DNA of 64,000 nucleotides from Clostridium weizhouense (GCF_019431045.1 NZ_JAHXPT010000009.1:1-64000), one strand, 5' to 3'; shown: positions 52,775 through 62,337, numbered from the stretch's first letter. Program-made: numbers and translations. Notes: generated by a model not told the origin, from the letters alone.

Positions 52775-54244
52775 ATGAAAAGAAACAGAATATTATGTTG
52801 TATAACATCAGCGTTAATAGCTTGCAATATGTTTATTTCAGCACAAGCTATACCAGCAAATGCTAGTTGTGTTAATAAGTCAACTACTGCGGCAGCTGTA
52901 AGTTATGAAGTTAATCAAGATAAGTTAGAGGGATCAAATTTAGATGCTGAAGTATCTTTTTCACCATTTGATAATCAAGTAGAAAAGGTGCTTAAAGTTT
53001 TAGATGAAGCACAAGAAGAAGTAGTTATTGCACATTATAATATACGTCTAACACCAATATTATCTAAACTTGTTGAATTATCAAAAAGAGGAGTAAATGT
53101 TAAGGTTGTAGTGGATAAGGATAATGCACTTAAAGAATGGAATACAGGGGATGACTATTTAGAAGAAAATGGAATAGAAGTTGTAAAATCTAAGCCGGAA
53201 AAGACAGTAGGAACTACAAATTATTCAATAATGCATTTAAAATCAGTTGTAATAGATAAAAAAACTGTTATGACTGGATCACTTAATTGGAATGCTACAG
53301 CTGCATATTGTAATGATGAAAATATGATTCTTATAAGAAATGAACAAGTAGCTAGAATTTATAGAAATCAAATTCTTCAATTATTTGAAAAAAAACCTTT
53401 TGAAATAGAAAAAGATCAATATAATGATGTAGTATCTATTCATTTTTCTCCAGAACAAGGTTTATCAAGATATATTGAAAAACAAATAGAAAAAGCCAAT
53501 AAATCTATTGAAGTTTCAATGTTCACATTCACTAATAAATACATAGGTAAAAGTTTATTAGATGCAGCTAAAAGAGGTGTAAAGGTAAAAGTAATAATGG
53601 AAAAGAAGCAATGTGATTTTTCCAAAGTAGATGAAGAGTTAGAAAATCAACCTAATATAGAGTTATATAGAGTTGGTAATAAATTATCAAAATTTTCAGC
53701 TATGCATCAAAAATATTGCGTAATTGATGATAAAACAGTTATAACAGGATCTGCTAACTGGACAGCATCTGGCACAAAATTTAATGATGAAGATATTTTA
53801 ATTTTAAATAATAGAGACATTGCAAAAAGATATCATCAAAACTTTTTAGATTTAGTACATGTATATAAAGGTATATCAAGTACTTTTGAAGGGGAAGAGA
53901 TTAGAGAAAAGACACCTATATTATTTCATACAAATTGTTCATTAACACAACCAAGAGATAAGGTTGTTATTGTAGGAAATGTACCAGAACTAGGAGAATG
54001 GAAGGCAGAAAATGGCTTAGAAATGTCAACATCTGATGATTTATTTCCAGATTGGTTTGTTAAGGCTGATATTAAATCAGGAAGTAAGATTGAATATAAA
54101 TATGTAATAGTAAGAGCAAATGGTAATGAAGAATGGGAAAATGGGGCAAATCGTAGTATAGATATTTCAGATACATCAAGAGCTTTTGAGGTTAGTGGAG
54201 CATATGGAGATACTTCGAATAATTGGCAACCATCACAAGAATAA
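52775..54244 (+). CDS. Secreted phospholipase D-like protein with CBM20 starch-binding domain (1)
   Basis: ATG 52775 follows TAGGGGGTAATTACA. The 489-residue product has a signal peptide (MKRNRILCCITSALIACNMF to about AQAIPANAS). Two PLD half-domains follow, with HKD motifs IMHLKSVVIDKKTVMTGSLN (about 153-172) and AMHQKYCVIDDKTVITGSAN (about 310-329), both H-x-K-x4-D. The last 105 residues are a CBM20 fold: PILFHTNCSL, DKVVIVGNVPELGEWKAENG, DWFVKADIKSGSKIEYKYVI. PLD enzymes hydrolyse phosphodiesters in lipid or DNA. Fusion to a starch/glycogen-binding module is unusual and would anchor it to polysaccharide. Substrate not known. Confidence 0.88.
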   Translation: MKRNRILCCITSALIACNMFISAQAIPANASCVNKSTTAAAVSYEVNQDKLEGSNLDAEVSFSPFDNQVEKVLKVLDEAQEEVVIAHYNIRLTPILSKLVELSKRGVNVKVVVDKDNALKEWNTGDDYLEENGIEVVKSKPEKTVGTTNYSIMHLKSVVIDKKTVMTGSLNWNATAAYCNDENMILIRNEQVARIYRNQILQLFEKKPFEIEKDQYNDVVSIHFSPEQGLSRYIEKQIEKANKSIEVSMFTFTNKYIGKSLLDAAKRGVKVKVIMEKKQCDFSKVDEELENQPNIELYRVGNKLSKFSAMHQKYCVIDDKTVITGSANWTASGTKFNDEDILILNNRDIAKRYHQNFLDLVHVYKGISSTFEGEEIREKTPILFHTNCSLTQPRDKVVIVGNVPELGEWKAENGLEMSTSDDLFPDWFVKADIKSGSKIEYKYVIVRANGNEEWENGANRSIDISDTSRAFEVSGAYGDTSNNWQPSQE

Positions 54245-54278
54245 AATATAAATAGTAACTTCATAGGAGGAATTTAAA

Positions 54279-56555
54279 TTGAGTAAATTTAAACAAATCA
54301 AAGCTTTAGTTTTAACAGTAATTTTTATAACAGTTGTTAATTTAAATGGAGCAACATTTGCAAGCACAATTGATAAAACAGAAATGAATCAAGAAAATGT
54401 TATAGATATAACTGATATATCAAATGAATCTGAAGCAAACGAAAAAACTGTAGAAGATAAAATTAAAGGTGATAAATTAGATAATCAAAATACGGATAAT
54501 ATAATTAAAGACAATGATTTAAATAGTGAGAATAATGATTTAAACAAGGATAATAAATTAGATAAAATTGAAACAGAAAATAAAGAAAAGAGTATTGTTA
54601 CAACTGAAAAAGTTGAAAAAGATGCAGATAAGGCTATAGACATAACTGAAGATTCTAAAGAAAATATTGAAGATATAGAAGAAGACAATGAAAATATAGA
54701 AGTCAAAAAAGAAGATTTTGCAACGCCTATAGATTATGGTTTTTGGTTTGACAAGGATAATAAAAATAAAGATATAATTAGAGCTTATGTAGATTTAGGG
54801 GTAAATAACTATGAATATCACAAAAAAATGACTCTTAATATGCATATAGAAAGAGAAAATGGAGCTATTGAACATTATTTATATTACTTGAAATATAAGG
54901 GGAATATAGAGAATGGGAAAGAAAAGTGGGGAACTGATAGAATAAATATTGATACTAATCCTAGTTGGAATGGTGAAATAAAAAATGTATATATTACATA
55001 CAATATTTTAAATGATATAAATGATGATGGAAAAAGAGAATTATGTCCATCAAAAAATAAGTATCTTATTGCAACTTTAAAAGATTTAGATAAAACAAAT
55101 TTAAAAAGCAATATAGGAATACCTAAAGTTGCAAAAGATAATGATTATATAACTCCTAATAAAGTTGTGGATACATCTTTAGCAAAAACTATGTCTCATA
55201 AATTTAAAGATTCAATACCAAAGACAGATGTATATTTTGCACCTTATGGTAATCCAGAATGTAGAGTTATTAAAGAAATTGAAAAAGTAATAAAAAATAA
55301 GCAAAAAGATCCTGATGGATATCATTATATTCACGCTTCTTATTATGATATAAATGATTATAGAATTGTTGATAAACTAATAGAAGCTCATAATAAAGGT
55401 GTAGAAGTTTTAATATTAAGTGATTCTAGTCATATGTATACATCAAAAACTTGGGAAACTGAATACAAAAAGATGCAACAAGCAGGAATTGAGGTTTTAG
55501 GAGTATGTAGAGAAGGATTTGCAGCTTCAAATCATACTAAAATTGCAATATATGATGGCGATGTGGTATCAACTGGTTCTTATAATTGGGAGTATGGAGC
55601 TGCTGAACAAAATTGTGAAAATGTATCATTTTTCACTTCTAAAGAGTTAGCTTCTGTTTATGAGCAAATTTTTCAAAGTGTTGCAGGTTTAGGAGAGATT
55701 ACATATAAGAATAGTTCATCAAGTAAAATAAATGTATATTATTCTCAGTATCATAATATTCCTAAAGCTATTTATGATGAAATTGAAAATGCAAAGGATG
55801 AAGTAGTCATATCAATGTTTACATTACGTCATTTGAATTTTAATCATAATGGTGTAGAAAAAGACATGCTTGATGCATTAGTAAGAGCGCAAAAAAGAGG
55901 AGTAAAAGTTAGATTAGTTTTAGAAAGTAATATTGCTGATGAAGGAGAATATTATGGAACAACAACTCCAAATGATTTAACAGATGAATGGCTTTCAGAA
56001 AATGGAATAGATGTGGTTAAAGTTCATACGAATTATCATGGGAATAAATATTCTACTATGCATCATAAATTTGCTGTAATAGATAGAAAAACTGTACTTA
56101 CAGGTTCTGCAAATTGGTTTTCAGCTACAGTTGTTTCAGATGATGATCTTATTGTTATAAGGGATAAAGACGTTGCAAAAAAATATTTTGGTGAATTTGT
56201 TAATTTAAGAAGTCATTATGATCCTAAATTTAATGCAGAAGAATTTCCACAAACTAAATTAAGTTTTTCTATGTTTAATAATAATACAAGCTTTGGTGAA
56301 AAGGTATATGTAGTAGGAAATATTCCGGAATTAGGAAATTGGGATATAAATAATGCACTTGAATTAAGTGGTGATAGTTGGCCAAATTGGAAATCAACAA
56401 ATAGTATAATTCTTCCATCAGGAATGAATTTTGAATACAAATATGTTGTTAAAACATCAAATGGTTTAGTTTATGAATCAGGTGAAAATAGACAACATAT
56501 TGTAAATCCTGTTGATTCTGAGGACAATATAGAAGAAAGTTTTAATAAAAAATAG
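54279..56555 (+). CDS. Secreted phospholipase D-like protein with acidic linker and CBM20 domain (2)
   Basis: TTG 54279 follows TAGGAGGAATTTAAA. The 758-residue product has a signal peptide (about 1-29, to FAS) and an Asp/Glu/Asn/Lys-rich disordered linker to about 145. A CBM25/26- or beta-sandwich-like segment follows (FWFDKDNKNKDIIRAYVDLG ... NPSWNGEIKNVYI). Two PLD halves have SNHTKIAIYDGDVVSTGSYN and TMHHKFAVIDRKTVLTGSAN. A C-terminal CBM20 has KVYVVGNIPELGNWDINNAL and NFEYKYVVKTSNG. It lies 34 bp behind the first PLD-CBM20 gene and is likely co-transcribed. Confidence 0.88.
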   Translation: MSKFKQIKALVLTVIFITVVNLNGATFASTIDKTEMNQENVIDITDISNESEANEKTVEDKIKGDKLDNQNTDNIIKDNDLNSENNDLNKDNKLDKIETENKEKSIVTTEKVEKDADKAIDITEDSKENIEDIEEDNENIEVKKEDFATPIDYGFWFDKDNKNKDIIRAYVDLGVNNYEYHKKMTLNMHIERENGAIEHYLYYLKYKGNIENGKEKWGTDRINIDTNPSWNGEIKNVYITYNILNDINDDGKRELCPSKNKYLIATLKDLDKTNLKSNIGIPKVAKDNDYITPNKVVDTSLAKTMSHKFKDSIPKTDVYFAPYGNPECRVIKEIEKVIKNKQKDPDGYHYIHASYYDINDYRIVDKLIEAHNKGVEVLILSDSSHMYTSKTWETEYKKMQQAGIEVLGVCREGFAASNHTKIAIYDGDVVSTGSYNWEYGAAEQNCENVSFFTSKELASVYEQIFQSVAGLGEITYKNSSSSKINVYYSQYHNIPKAIYDEIENAKDEVVISMFTLRHLNFNHNGVEKDMLDALVRAQKRGVKVRLVLESNIADEGEYYGTTTPNDLTDEWLSENGIDVVKVHTNYHGNKYSTMHHKFAVIDRKTVLTGSANWFSATVVSDDDLIVIRDKDVAKKYFGEFVNLRSHYDPKFNAEEFPQTKLSFSMFNNNTSFGEKVYVVGNIPELGNWDINNALELSGDSWPNWKSTNSIILPSGMNFEYKYVVKTSNGLVYESGENRQHIVNPVDSEDNIEESFNKK

Positions 56556-56632
56556 GGGTAAAACTACTGGTAATATGTTTTAAACACCCTATAATATAGA
56601 ATTTAAGTTATTTAGGCAACTGGTATTACTAG

Positions 56633-56674
56633 AAAAAAGTAGCTTCCATTTACGATAATGGGGCTACTTTTTTT
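56633..56674 (+). terminator. Terminator after the PLD-CBM20 genes
   Basis: AAAAAAGTAGC and GCTACTTTTTTT with an inner CCAT/ATGG pair. Apart from this and a family B fragment at 56572-56600, I see nothing in 56556-56926. Confidence 0.8.
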
Positions 56675-56926
56675 GAAATTTTATTTATAAGTAACACGAT
56701 AAGGGATAGTCCTAATATATGATCTGATTACTGAAACGTACATACACTAAAAATGTTAAAAGTGTTACTAAAAATAATTAGGGTATTTTGGACAAGGTAC
56801 TTTCTTTTATATGACTAACATTAAAATATTGTTAATTATATGTATCATCTCTTTAGAAAAGGTAAGTGATACTAGTAACCCATATTCAAATATATTAAAT
56901 TGTACCTGAAAATTAGAGCTTAAAAT

Positions 56927-57691
56927 TTAGTTATATAATTCAACATTAAAGCTTTCTAATATTTTCATTACATTTCTATCTGGAATTTTATCTGTAACTA
57001 TTCCATTAATATCATTTAAATTTGAAAAAGTATATATACCATGAGAATAGAATTTTTCATTTTCTATTAATATGTATGAATTATTACTTGAATTAATTAT
57101 TTCTTGTTTTGTATTACCTTCTTCTAAATCAAAATTATAAACATCCCCATTTTCTAAATTTATGCCTGAACTTCCAATAAAGGCTTTATCAAATCTATAT
57201 TTTTTTAATGTATTAATAGTTTCTGCACCAACTGTTCCACCTAATTCTTTATTGTAAATTCCACCAATGACAATTAATTTACAGCTAGAATTATTTTTAA
57301 ATAATTCAGGTATAGATGACATATTTGTTATTAAGGTTATTTTTTTATCACTATTTGCAATTAATTCTGCCAACAAAAAATTTACACTAGAGATATCCAA
57401 AAATAATGTATCAGAATCTTTTATTATATTAAATGCTTTTTTTGCAATTATGTGTTTATTTTCAATATTTTTATGCATTCTAGTATCAATATTTAAAGTT
57501 TTTTTAATTTCATTATTTGCTATAGCACCACCATAAGTTCTTGTTAGCTTCCCCAGACTTTCTAATCTTTGAAGATCTTTACGTATCATTCCATCAGACA
57601 CACCAAATTTTTCACTAAGATTTTTAACAAAAACTTTTCCTTCTTTATTAACTATATCTATTATTTCTTGTAATCTTTCTTCTTGAAACAT
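56927..57691 (-). CDS. DeoR/GlpR-family transcriptional regulator
   Basis: The 254-residue protein has the DeoR helix-turn-helix (RLQEIIDIVNKEGKVFVKNL, then SEKFGVSDGMIRKDLQRLES, LGKLTRTYGGA). Its sugar-phosphate-binding domain follows (KKAFNIIKDSDTLFLDISSV; LIVIGGIYNKELGGTVGAET; AFIGSSGINLENG). It is divergent from the glycyl-radical operon with a 526-bp gap. DeoR proteins usually repress until a sugar phosphate binds, so an anhydrohexitol phosphate or 1-deoxyfructose 6-phosphate is a candidate inducer. Confidence 0.9.
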   Translation of the reverse strand: MFQEERLQEIIDIVNKEGKVFVKNLSEKFGVSDGMIRKDLQRLESLGKLTRTYGGAIANNEIKKTLNIDTRMHKNIENKHIIAKKAFNIIKDSDTLFLDISSVNFLLAELIANSDKKITLITNMSSIPELFKNNSSCKLIVIGGIYNKELGGTVGAETINTLKKYRFDKAFIGSSGINLENGDVYNFDLEEGNTKQEIINSSNNSYILIENEKFYSHGIYTFSNLNDINGIVTDKIPDRNVMKILESFNVELYN

Positions 57692-57734
57692 TCTTTACTT
57701 CCTTCCTAAAATAAAACAATTGATTTTAATAATT

Positions 57735-57973
57735 AGCTATATTTTAAAATAGTATTGATATTAGTATAAGAGCAAAAATGGTGTTGGAATTTTCTTCTTA
57801 GAATTTTTAAGTAAAAATGAAAATCTAAATTTTATCTGATAACTAGTATCTGTAATTTTATAGCAGTTACATGTCCATAAATAACTAATTCTAACCATCA
57901 ATTAAATATAAACTTTATCGGGTGATTAGAATTTTGTTTACACTATAATATCAATATTTATTTAAATCATAGC
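57735..57973. repeat. Repeat family B, long-spaced copy
   Basis: AGCTATATTTTAAAATAGTA then TTGATATTAGTATAAG at the left; ACACTATAATATCAATATTT then ATTTAAATCATAGCT at the right. The inverted ends are normal but the interior is about 180 bp, so other DNA lies inside. It sits between the DeoR gene and the glycyl-radical promoter. Confidence 0.55.
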
Positions 57974-58066
57974 TTTATAATTTAATTCATAATTATAATA
58001 ACATAATAATTAATTATTATTATAACCTAAAATGATAATGAATAATACTAAATGATATTAAAATTA

Positions 58067-58095
58067 TTGACAAATATAAAAACGAGGGTTAAAAT
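58067..58095 (+). promoter_or_regulatory. Promoter of the glycyl-radical operon
   Basis: TTGACA, 17 bp, TAAAAT. Just downstream, 58100-58148 has AAACAATAATAAATAATAAT and similar A/T direct repeats that could hold the DeoR operator. The leader is about 115 bases long. Confidence 0.7.
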
Positions 58096-58156
58096 AAAAT
58101 CAAACAATAATAAATAATAATAAACAAAATTAAATAATAAAAAATAATACTACTAG

Positions 58157-58220
58157 AAGGAGGTGAAGTTTAGTGAGAATTTGTTCATAAGAGTATATAT
58201 CTCACTAAATATGAATTATG
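58157..58220 (+). promoter_or_regulatory. Shine-Dalgarno, five-codon leader ORF and hairpin before the activase start
   Basis: AAGGAGGTGA (58157-58166) is a near-perfect Shine-Dalgarno but lies over 50 bases before ATG 58218. At 7 bases it serves GTG 58173, a five-codon frame (VRICS, stop 58188). TAGTGAGA (58171-58178) pairs with TCTCACTA (58200-58207). Folding would bring the site near ATG 58218, which has no site of its own. It may control translation of the activase. Confidence 0.55.
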
Positions 58221-59120
58221 GAAAAAGCACTTATTTGTAATATTGAAAAATATGCTACCCATGATGGACCTGGGATTAGAACAGTAGTTTTCTTTAAAGG
58301 ATGCCCACTAAAATGCATATGGTGTAGTAATCCTGAAACTCAAAGTAAAAAAAATGAATTATATTATAACAAGAAAAAATGTATTAGTTGTGGAAGTTGT
58401 ATAAAAAATTGTGATAAAAATGCACTTTCATTTGAAGATAATCTAATAAAAATTGATAGAGATAAATGTATTAGTTGTGGTAAATGTACAGAGATTTGTC
58501 CTACAGATGCTTTGAATATGGTTGCAAAAGAAATGACTACAGATGAAGTATTTAAAGAAGTTATTAAAGATGAAATTTTTTATTCTAAATCTGGAGGTGG
58601 AGTTACATTATCAGGTGGGGAAGTATTAAGCAGTGGAAGATTTGCATTAGATTTACTTAAAAAATGCAGAGAAAATTATATTAATACAGCAATTGAAACA
58701 AGTGGATTTGGAGATACTGAAACTCTTTTAAATTTATCAAAATTTTGCGATTTAGTTATGTTTGATATTAAAAATACTAATAATGAACTTCATAAAAAAT
58801 TCATAGGTGTGGATAATTCTTTAATAATTAAAAATTTAGAAAGATTAAGTAAAGTTCATAACAATATAATTATAAGAATTCCTTTAATACCAGCTTTTAA
58901 TGATAATGAAGAAAATATAAAAAAAGTTATTGATATAGCTTTAAGGAATGGAATAAGAGAAATTCATTTATTACCTTATCACTCATTAGGTAAAGAAAAA
59001 TATAATCAATTAAATAGAAATTATGATCTTGAGGATATGAAAACGCCTAATAAAGATAAAACAGAAAGCTTAAAAGAAATTATTGAAAAAAATAATATTA
59101 AATGTGTTATAGGGGGTTAG
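58218..59120 (+). CDS. Glycyl-radical-enzyme activating enzyme (radical SAM)
   Basis: The 300-residue protein has the radical-SAM motif GCPLKCIWCSNPET (Cys29, 33, 36). Two ferredoxin-type clusters follow (CISCGSCIKNC and CISCGKCTEICP, about 55-95), as in activases of dehydratase-type glycyl radical enzymes. The SGGE motif of this subfamily is in VTLSGGEVLSSG. It uses S-adenosylmethionine to place the radical on Gly777 of the next gene's product. The stop is 5 bases before the enzyme's start, so the two are made together. Start choice is discussed under the leader feature. Confidence 0.93.
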   Translation: MEKALICNIEKYATHDGPGIRTVVFFKGCPLKCIWCSNPETQSKKNELYYNKKKCISCGSCIKNCDKNALSFEDNLIKIDRDKCISCGKCTEICPTDALNMVAKEMTTDEVFKEVIKDEIFYSKSGGGVTLSGGEVLSSGRFALDLLKKCRENYINTAIETSGFGDTETLLNLSKFCDLVMFDIKNTNNELHKKFIGVDNSLIIKNLERLSKVHNNIIIRIPLIPAFNDNEENIKKVIDIALRNGIREIHLLPYHSLGKEKYNQLNRNYDLEDMKTPNKDKTESLKEIIEKNNIKCVIGG

Positions 59121-59125
59121 TAAAA

Positions 59126-61531
59126 ATGAGAGATTATACAATTAAAAGTGAAAGAATAAAAAAATTAAGAGAGAGTGTACTTAATAAAACTCCTTCTGTT
59201 TGTATTGAAAGAGCTAGATATTTTACTGAAGCTTATAAGGAAAATGAAGATAAACCAATATATATAAAGAGAGCTAAGGCCGTAGAAAAAACCCTAGAAA
59301 ATATGAGTATTTATATTAAAGATGGTGAACTTATAGTTGGTAATCAAAGTTCTGATGAAAGAACAGCACCAATATTTCCTGAATATGCTGTTCAATGGAT
59401 AGAAGACGAATTAAAAGAATGTGGTAATTTTAATAAAAGAGAAGGAGATAATTTCTATATAGATGAAAAAAATATAGATGAACTTTTAGAAATAGTTCAA
59501 TACTGGAAAGGCAAAACATTAAGAGATAAATGCTATGGAATAATGCCAGAAGAAATAAAAAAAGCGATTAATGTTAAGGTAATACATGGAGAAGGAAATA
59601 TGACTTCAGGAGATGGTCATATAGTTCCAGACTTTGAAAAAGCTTTGAAATTAGGTCTTTATGGAATAATAAAAGAAGCAGAAAAAGCTTTAGAAAAAAT
59701 TGATATAAGTGAAAATGATGGATTTAAAAAGAAAGCTTTTTTAGAATCAGTAATAATCATAAATAAAGCTATCATAAACTTTGGATTAAGATATAGTGAA
59801 CTTGCTAAAAAATTAGCACTTGAAGAAAAAGATATAAATAGAAAAAATGAATTATTATTAATATCAGATATATGCTTAAGAATACCAAGAGAAGCTCCAA
59901 AAAACTTTTATGAAGCAGTTCAAATGATTTGGTTTGTACATTTAGTAATACAAATAGAAAGTAATGGTCACTCAGCATCATTAGGTCGTGTTGATCAATA
60001 TTTATATCCTTATTATAAAGAAGGAATAGAAAATGGAACTTTAACAGAAGATTTTGCTAAAGAATTATTACATTGCTTATGGATAAAATTATTTTCTATA
60101 TTAAAGATTCGTCCAACATCTCATGCAGGGTATGGAGCAGGATATCCAACTTATCAAAATGTAACAATTGGAGGATGTAATGAATTTGGAGAAGATTGTA
60201 CAAATGATTTAAGTTATTTAATATTGCAATCTGTTGGAGAAATGAAATTAACTCAACCAAACCTTTCAGCAAGACTTTTTTCTAATAGTAGTGAAAGATT
60301 TATAAGAGAATGTGCAAATGTTATAAAAACAGGATTTGGAATGCCAGCACTTCATACTGATGAAATAATAGTACAAGCATTATTAAATAAAGGTGTTAAT
60401 TATAACGATGCATATAATTATACAATGGTAGGGTGTGTAGAAGTTGCAGTTCCTGGGAAATGGGGCTATAGATGTACTGGTATGAGCTTTTTAAACATGA
60501 TAAAAGTAGTAGAGTTAACTTTAAATGATGGATATGATGAAAGAACAGGGGAAACATTACTTACTGGAAATGGAGATTTATTAAATTTTAATAATTTTGA
60601 AGAATTATGGACAGCATGGGAAAAGAACATAGCTTACTACACAAAATTAACTGTTGCATTAGATAAAATTGCAGATACAAACCTTGAAAAATTTCCAGAT
60701 ATATTCTGTTCATCATTAGTAGATGATTGTATAGGTAGAGGAAAGTCTATTAAAGAAGGTGGAAGTATATATGATATAGTTGCAGGTCTTCAAGTTGGCT
60801 TAGCAAATGCAACCAATTCATTATCAGCTTTAAAAGATATTGTTTTTGATAAAAATATACTTTCTAAAGAAGAAGTAATGAGTGCATTAAAAAATAATTT
60901 TGAAGGTTTAGAAGGAATTAAAGTTAAAAAAATATTATCTTCTTCACCTAAGTATGGAAATGACATAGATTGTGTTGATAATATGGCAAAAGAGGTTTAT
61001 CAAACTTATATAAATGAAATATCAAAATATAAAACAACAAGATATGGTAGAGGACCTATTGGTGGAATCTATGGACTTTCAACATCAGGAATTTCTTCTA
61101 ATGTACCAATGGGATGTGTAACAGGTGCTACTCCAGATGGAAGACTTGCATGGACTCCAGCAGCAGAAGGGGCATCACCAATGCAAGGATCAGATATAGA
61201 AGGACCAACTTCTGTTTTAAAATCTATAACTAAGTTACCTACTATATTAATCACTGGTGGACAATTATTAAATATGAAATTTTCACCTAATTTATTAGTT
61301 GGAGGAGAGCAATTTATAAAGTTTATTGATCTTATAAAAGCTTTTGTTGCAATGAAAGGATGGCATATACAATTTAATGTAATAGATACTAAAACTTTAA
61401 GAGAAGCTCAAAATGACCCTGAAAAATATAGAGATGTAATTGTTAGAGTAGCTGGTTATTGTGCTCAATTTGTAACTTTAGACTCAACTACTCAAGAGGA
61501 TATAATATCAAGAACAGAAGAAGTATTTTAG
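59126..61531 (+). CDS. Glycyl radical enzyme of the YbiW/PflD (anhydrohexitol-6-phosphate lyase) type
   Basis: ATG 59126 follows AGGGGGTTAGTAAAA. The 801-residue enzyme has the dehydratase-type active site MVGCVEVAVPGKWGYRCTGM (thiyl Cys437, base Glu439). The radical loop is VRVAGYCAQF (Gly777). IESNGHSASLGRVDQYLYPY is the conserved His-Ser substrate region. It is not pyruvate formate-lyase, which has two adjacent Cys. In E. coli the relatives YbiW and PflD open 1,5-anhydroglucitol-6-P or 1,5-anhydromannitol-6-P to 1-deoxyfructose 6-P, which FsaA/FsaB cleave. The FSA-type gene 12 bp downstream supports that role. Glycerol dehydratase is the main alternative. Confidence 0.85.
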   Translation: MRDYTIKSERIKKLRESVLNKTPSVCIERARYFTEAYKENEDKPIYIKRAKAVEKTLENMSIYIKDGELIVGNQSSDERTAPIFPEYAVQWIEDELKECGNFNKREGDNFYIDEKNIDELLEIVQYWKGKTLRDKCYGIMPEEIKKAINVKVIHGEGNMTSGDGHIVPDFEKALKLGLYGIIKEAEKALEKIDISENDGFKKKAFLESVIIINKAIINFGLRYSELAKKLALEEKDINRKNELLLISDICLRIPREAPKNFYEAVQMIWFVHLVIQIESNGHSASLGRVDQYLYPYYKEGIENGTLTEDFAKELLHCLWIKLFSILKIRPTSHAGYGAGYPTYQNVTIGGCNEFGEDCTNDLSYLILQSVGEMKLTQPNLSARLFSNSSERFIRECANVIKTGFGMPALHTDEIIVQALLNKGVNYNDAYNYTMVGCVEVAVPGKWGYRCTGMSFLNMIKVVELTLNDGYDERTGETLLTGNGDLLNFNNFEELWTAWEKNIAYYTKLTVALDKIADTNLEKFPDIFCSSLVDDCIGRGKSIKEGGSIYDIVAGLQVGLANATNSLSALKDIVFDKNILSKEEVMSALKNNFEGLEGIKVKKILSSSPKYGNDIDCVDNMAKEVYQTYINEISKYKTTRYGRGPIGGIYGLSTSGISSNVPMGCVTGATPDGRLAWTPAAEGASPMQGSDIEGPTSVLKSITKLPTILITGGQLLNMKFSPNLLVGGEQFIKFIDLIKAFVAMKGWHIQFNVIDTKTLREAQNDPEKYRDVIVRVAGYCAQFVTLDSTTQEDIISRTEEVF

Positions 61532-61543
61532 GAGGAATTAATT

Positions 61544-62212
61544 ATGATATATATGATAGATACAGCAAACGTTGAAGAAATTAAAGATGCTATGGAATAT
61601 TATCCACTTAGTGGAGTAACAACAAATCCAAGCATTCTTTCTAAGGAAAATAAAGACCCAATAAGTTTATTAAAAGAAATTCGTACTGTTGTTGGGGAAG
61701 AAACAATGATACATGCACAAGTTATCTCTATCTCTACTGAAGGTATGATCAAAGATGCAGAGTATTTAAAAGAAAATATAGGAGGAAACTTATATATTAA
61801 GATTCCAGTTACAAAGGATGGGATTAAAGCTATAAAAATTCTTAAGTCAAAGGGTTTTAATATAACTGCTACAGCTATATTTACAGCTCAACAAGGATTA
61901 ATGGCATCAGTTGCAGGGGCAGATTATATAGCTCCTTATGTAAATAGAATTGATAATTTAAGTGGTAACGGTGTATGTGTTGTTGGATATTTAATAAATA
62001 TGATAAGAGAATATAATTTATCTACTAAAGTTTTAGCTGCTTCTTTTAAAAATGTTCAGCAAGTACATGAAATAAGCAAATTAGGTGGACATTCTGTTAC
62101 AGTTGGAAAAGATATTTTTGATAAATTAATAGAACATCCAATGACTGATTGGAGTGTTGATAAATTTATAGAAGACTGGGAGAAAGCTTTTAATAGAAAA
62201 TCTTTAATTTAG
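61544..62212 (+). CDS. Fructose-6-phosphate aldolase (FSA/TalC-type transaldolase family)
   Basis: ATG 61544 follows TAGGAGGAATTAATT. The 222-residue TIM-barrel enzyme has FSA length. The Schiff-base Lys is Lys86 in LYIKIPVTKDG. HAQVIS contains the Gln that marks FSA rather than true transaldolase, and APYVNRID the active-site Tyr. VTTNPSILSKE is the conserved N-terminal loop. In the proposed pathway it splits 1-deoxyfructose 6-P into hydroxyacetone and glyceraldehyde 3-P. A GldA-like reductase for hydroxyacetone is not in the window. Confidence 0.9.
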   Translation: MIYMIDTANVEEIKDAMEYYPLSGVTTNPSILSKENKDPISLLKEIRTVVGEETMIHAQVISISTEGMIKDAEYLKENIGGNLYIKIPVTKDGIKAIKILKSKGFNITATAIFTAQQGLMASVAGADYIAPYVNRIDNLSGNGVCVVGYLINMIREYNLSTKVLAASFKNVQQVHEISKLGGHSVTVGKDIFDKLIEHPMTDWSVDKFIEDWEKAFNRKSLI

Positions 62213-62276
62213 GCTATATTTTAAAATACCATTTCAGGCTTATACTATAAAATATCAATATTCACTTAAAACATAG
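62212..62276. repeat. Repeat family B, short copy
   Basis: GGCTATATTTTAAAATACCA on the left overlaps the end of the aldolase stop codon region, and CAATATTCACTTAAAACATA is on the right. It is an element with a short interior. Confidence 0.6.
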
Positions 62277-62337
62277 TATTAATTTAATATATATTTTAAT
62301 TAAGATCATTTAAATAAAAAATTTACTTATAAATAAC

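Noticed and set aside
57692..58066. Looked for a riboswitch in the gap before the glycyl-radical promoter
   Set aside because: No known aptamer motif seen; the gap is mostly a long-spaced family B element.
59126..61531. Considered pyruvate formate-lyase
   Set aside because: PFL has two adjacent active-site Cys; here the site is GCVE with a single Cys, typical of C-O/C-N lyase type glycyl radical enzymes.
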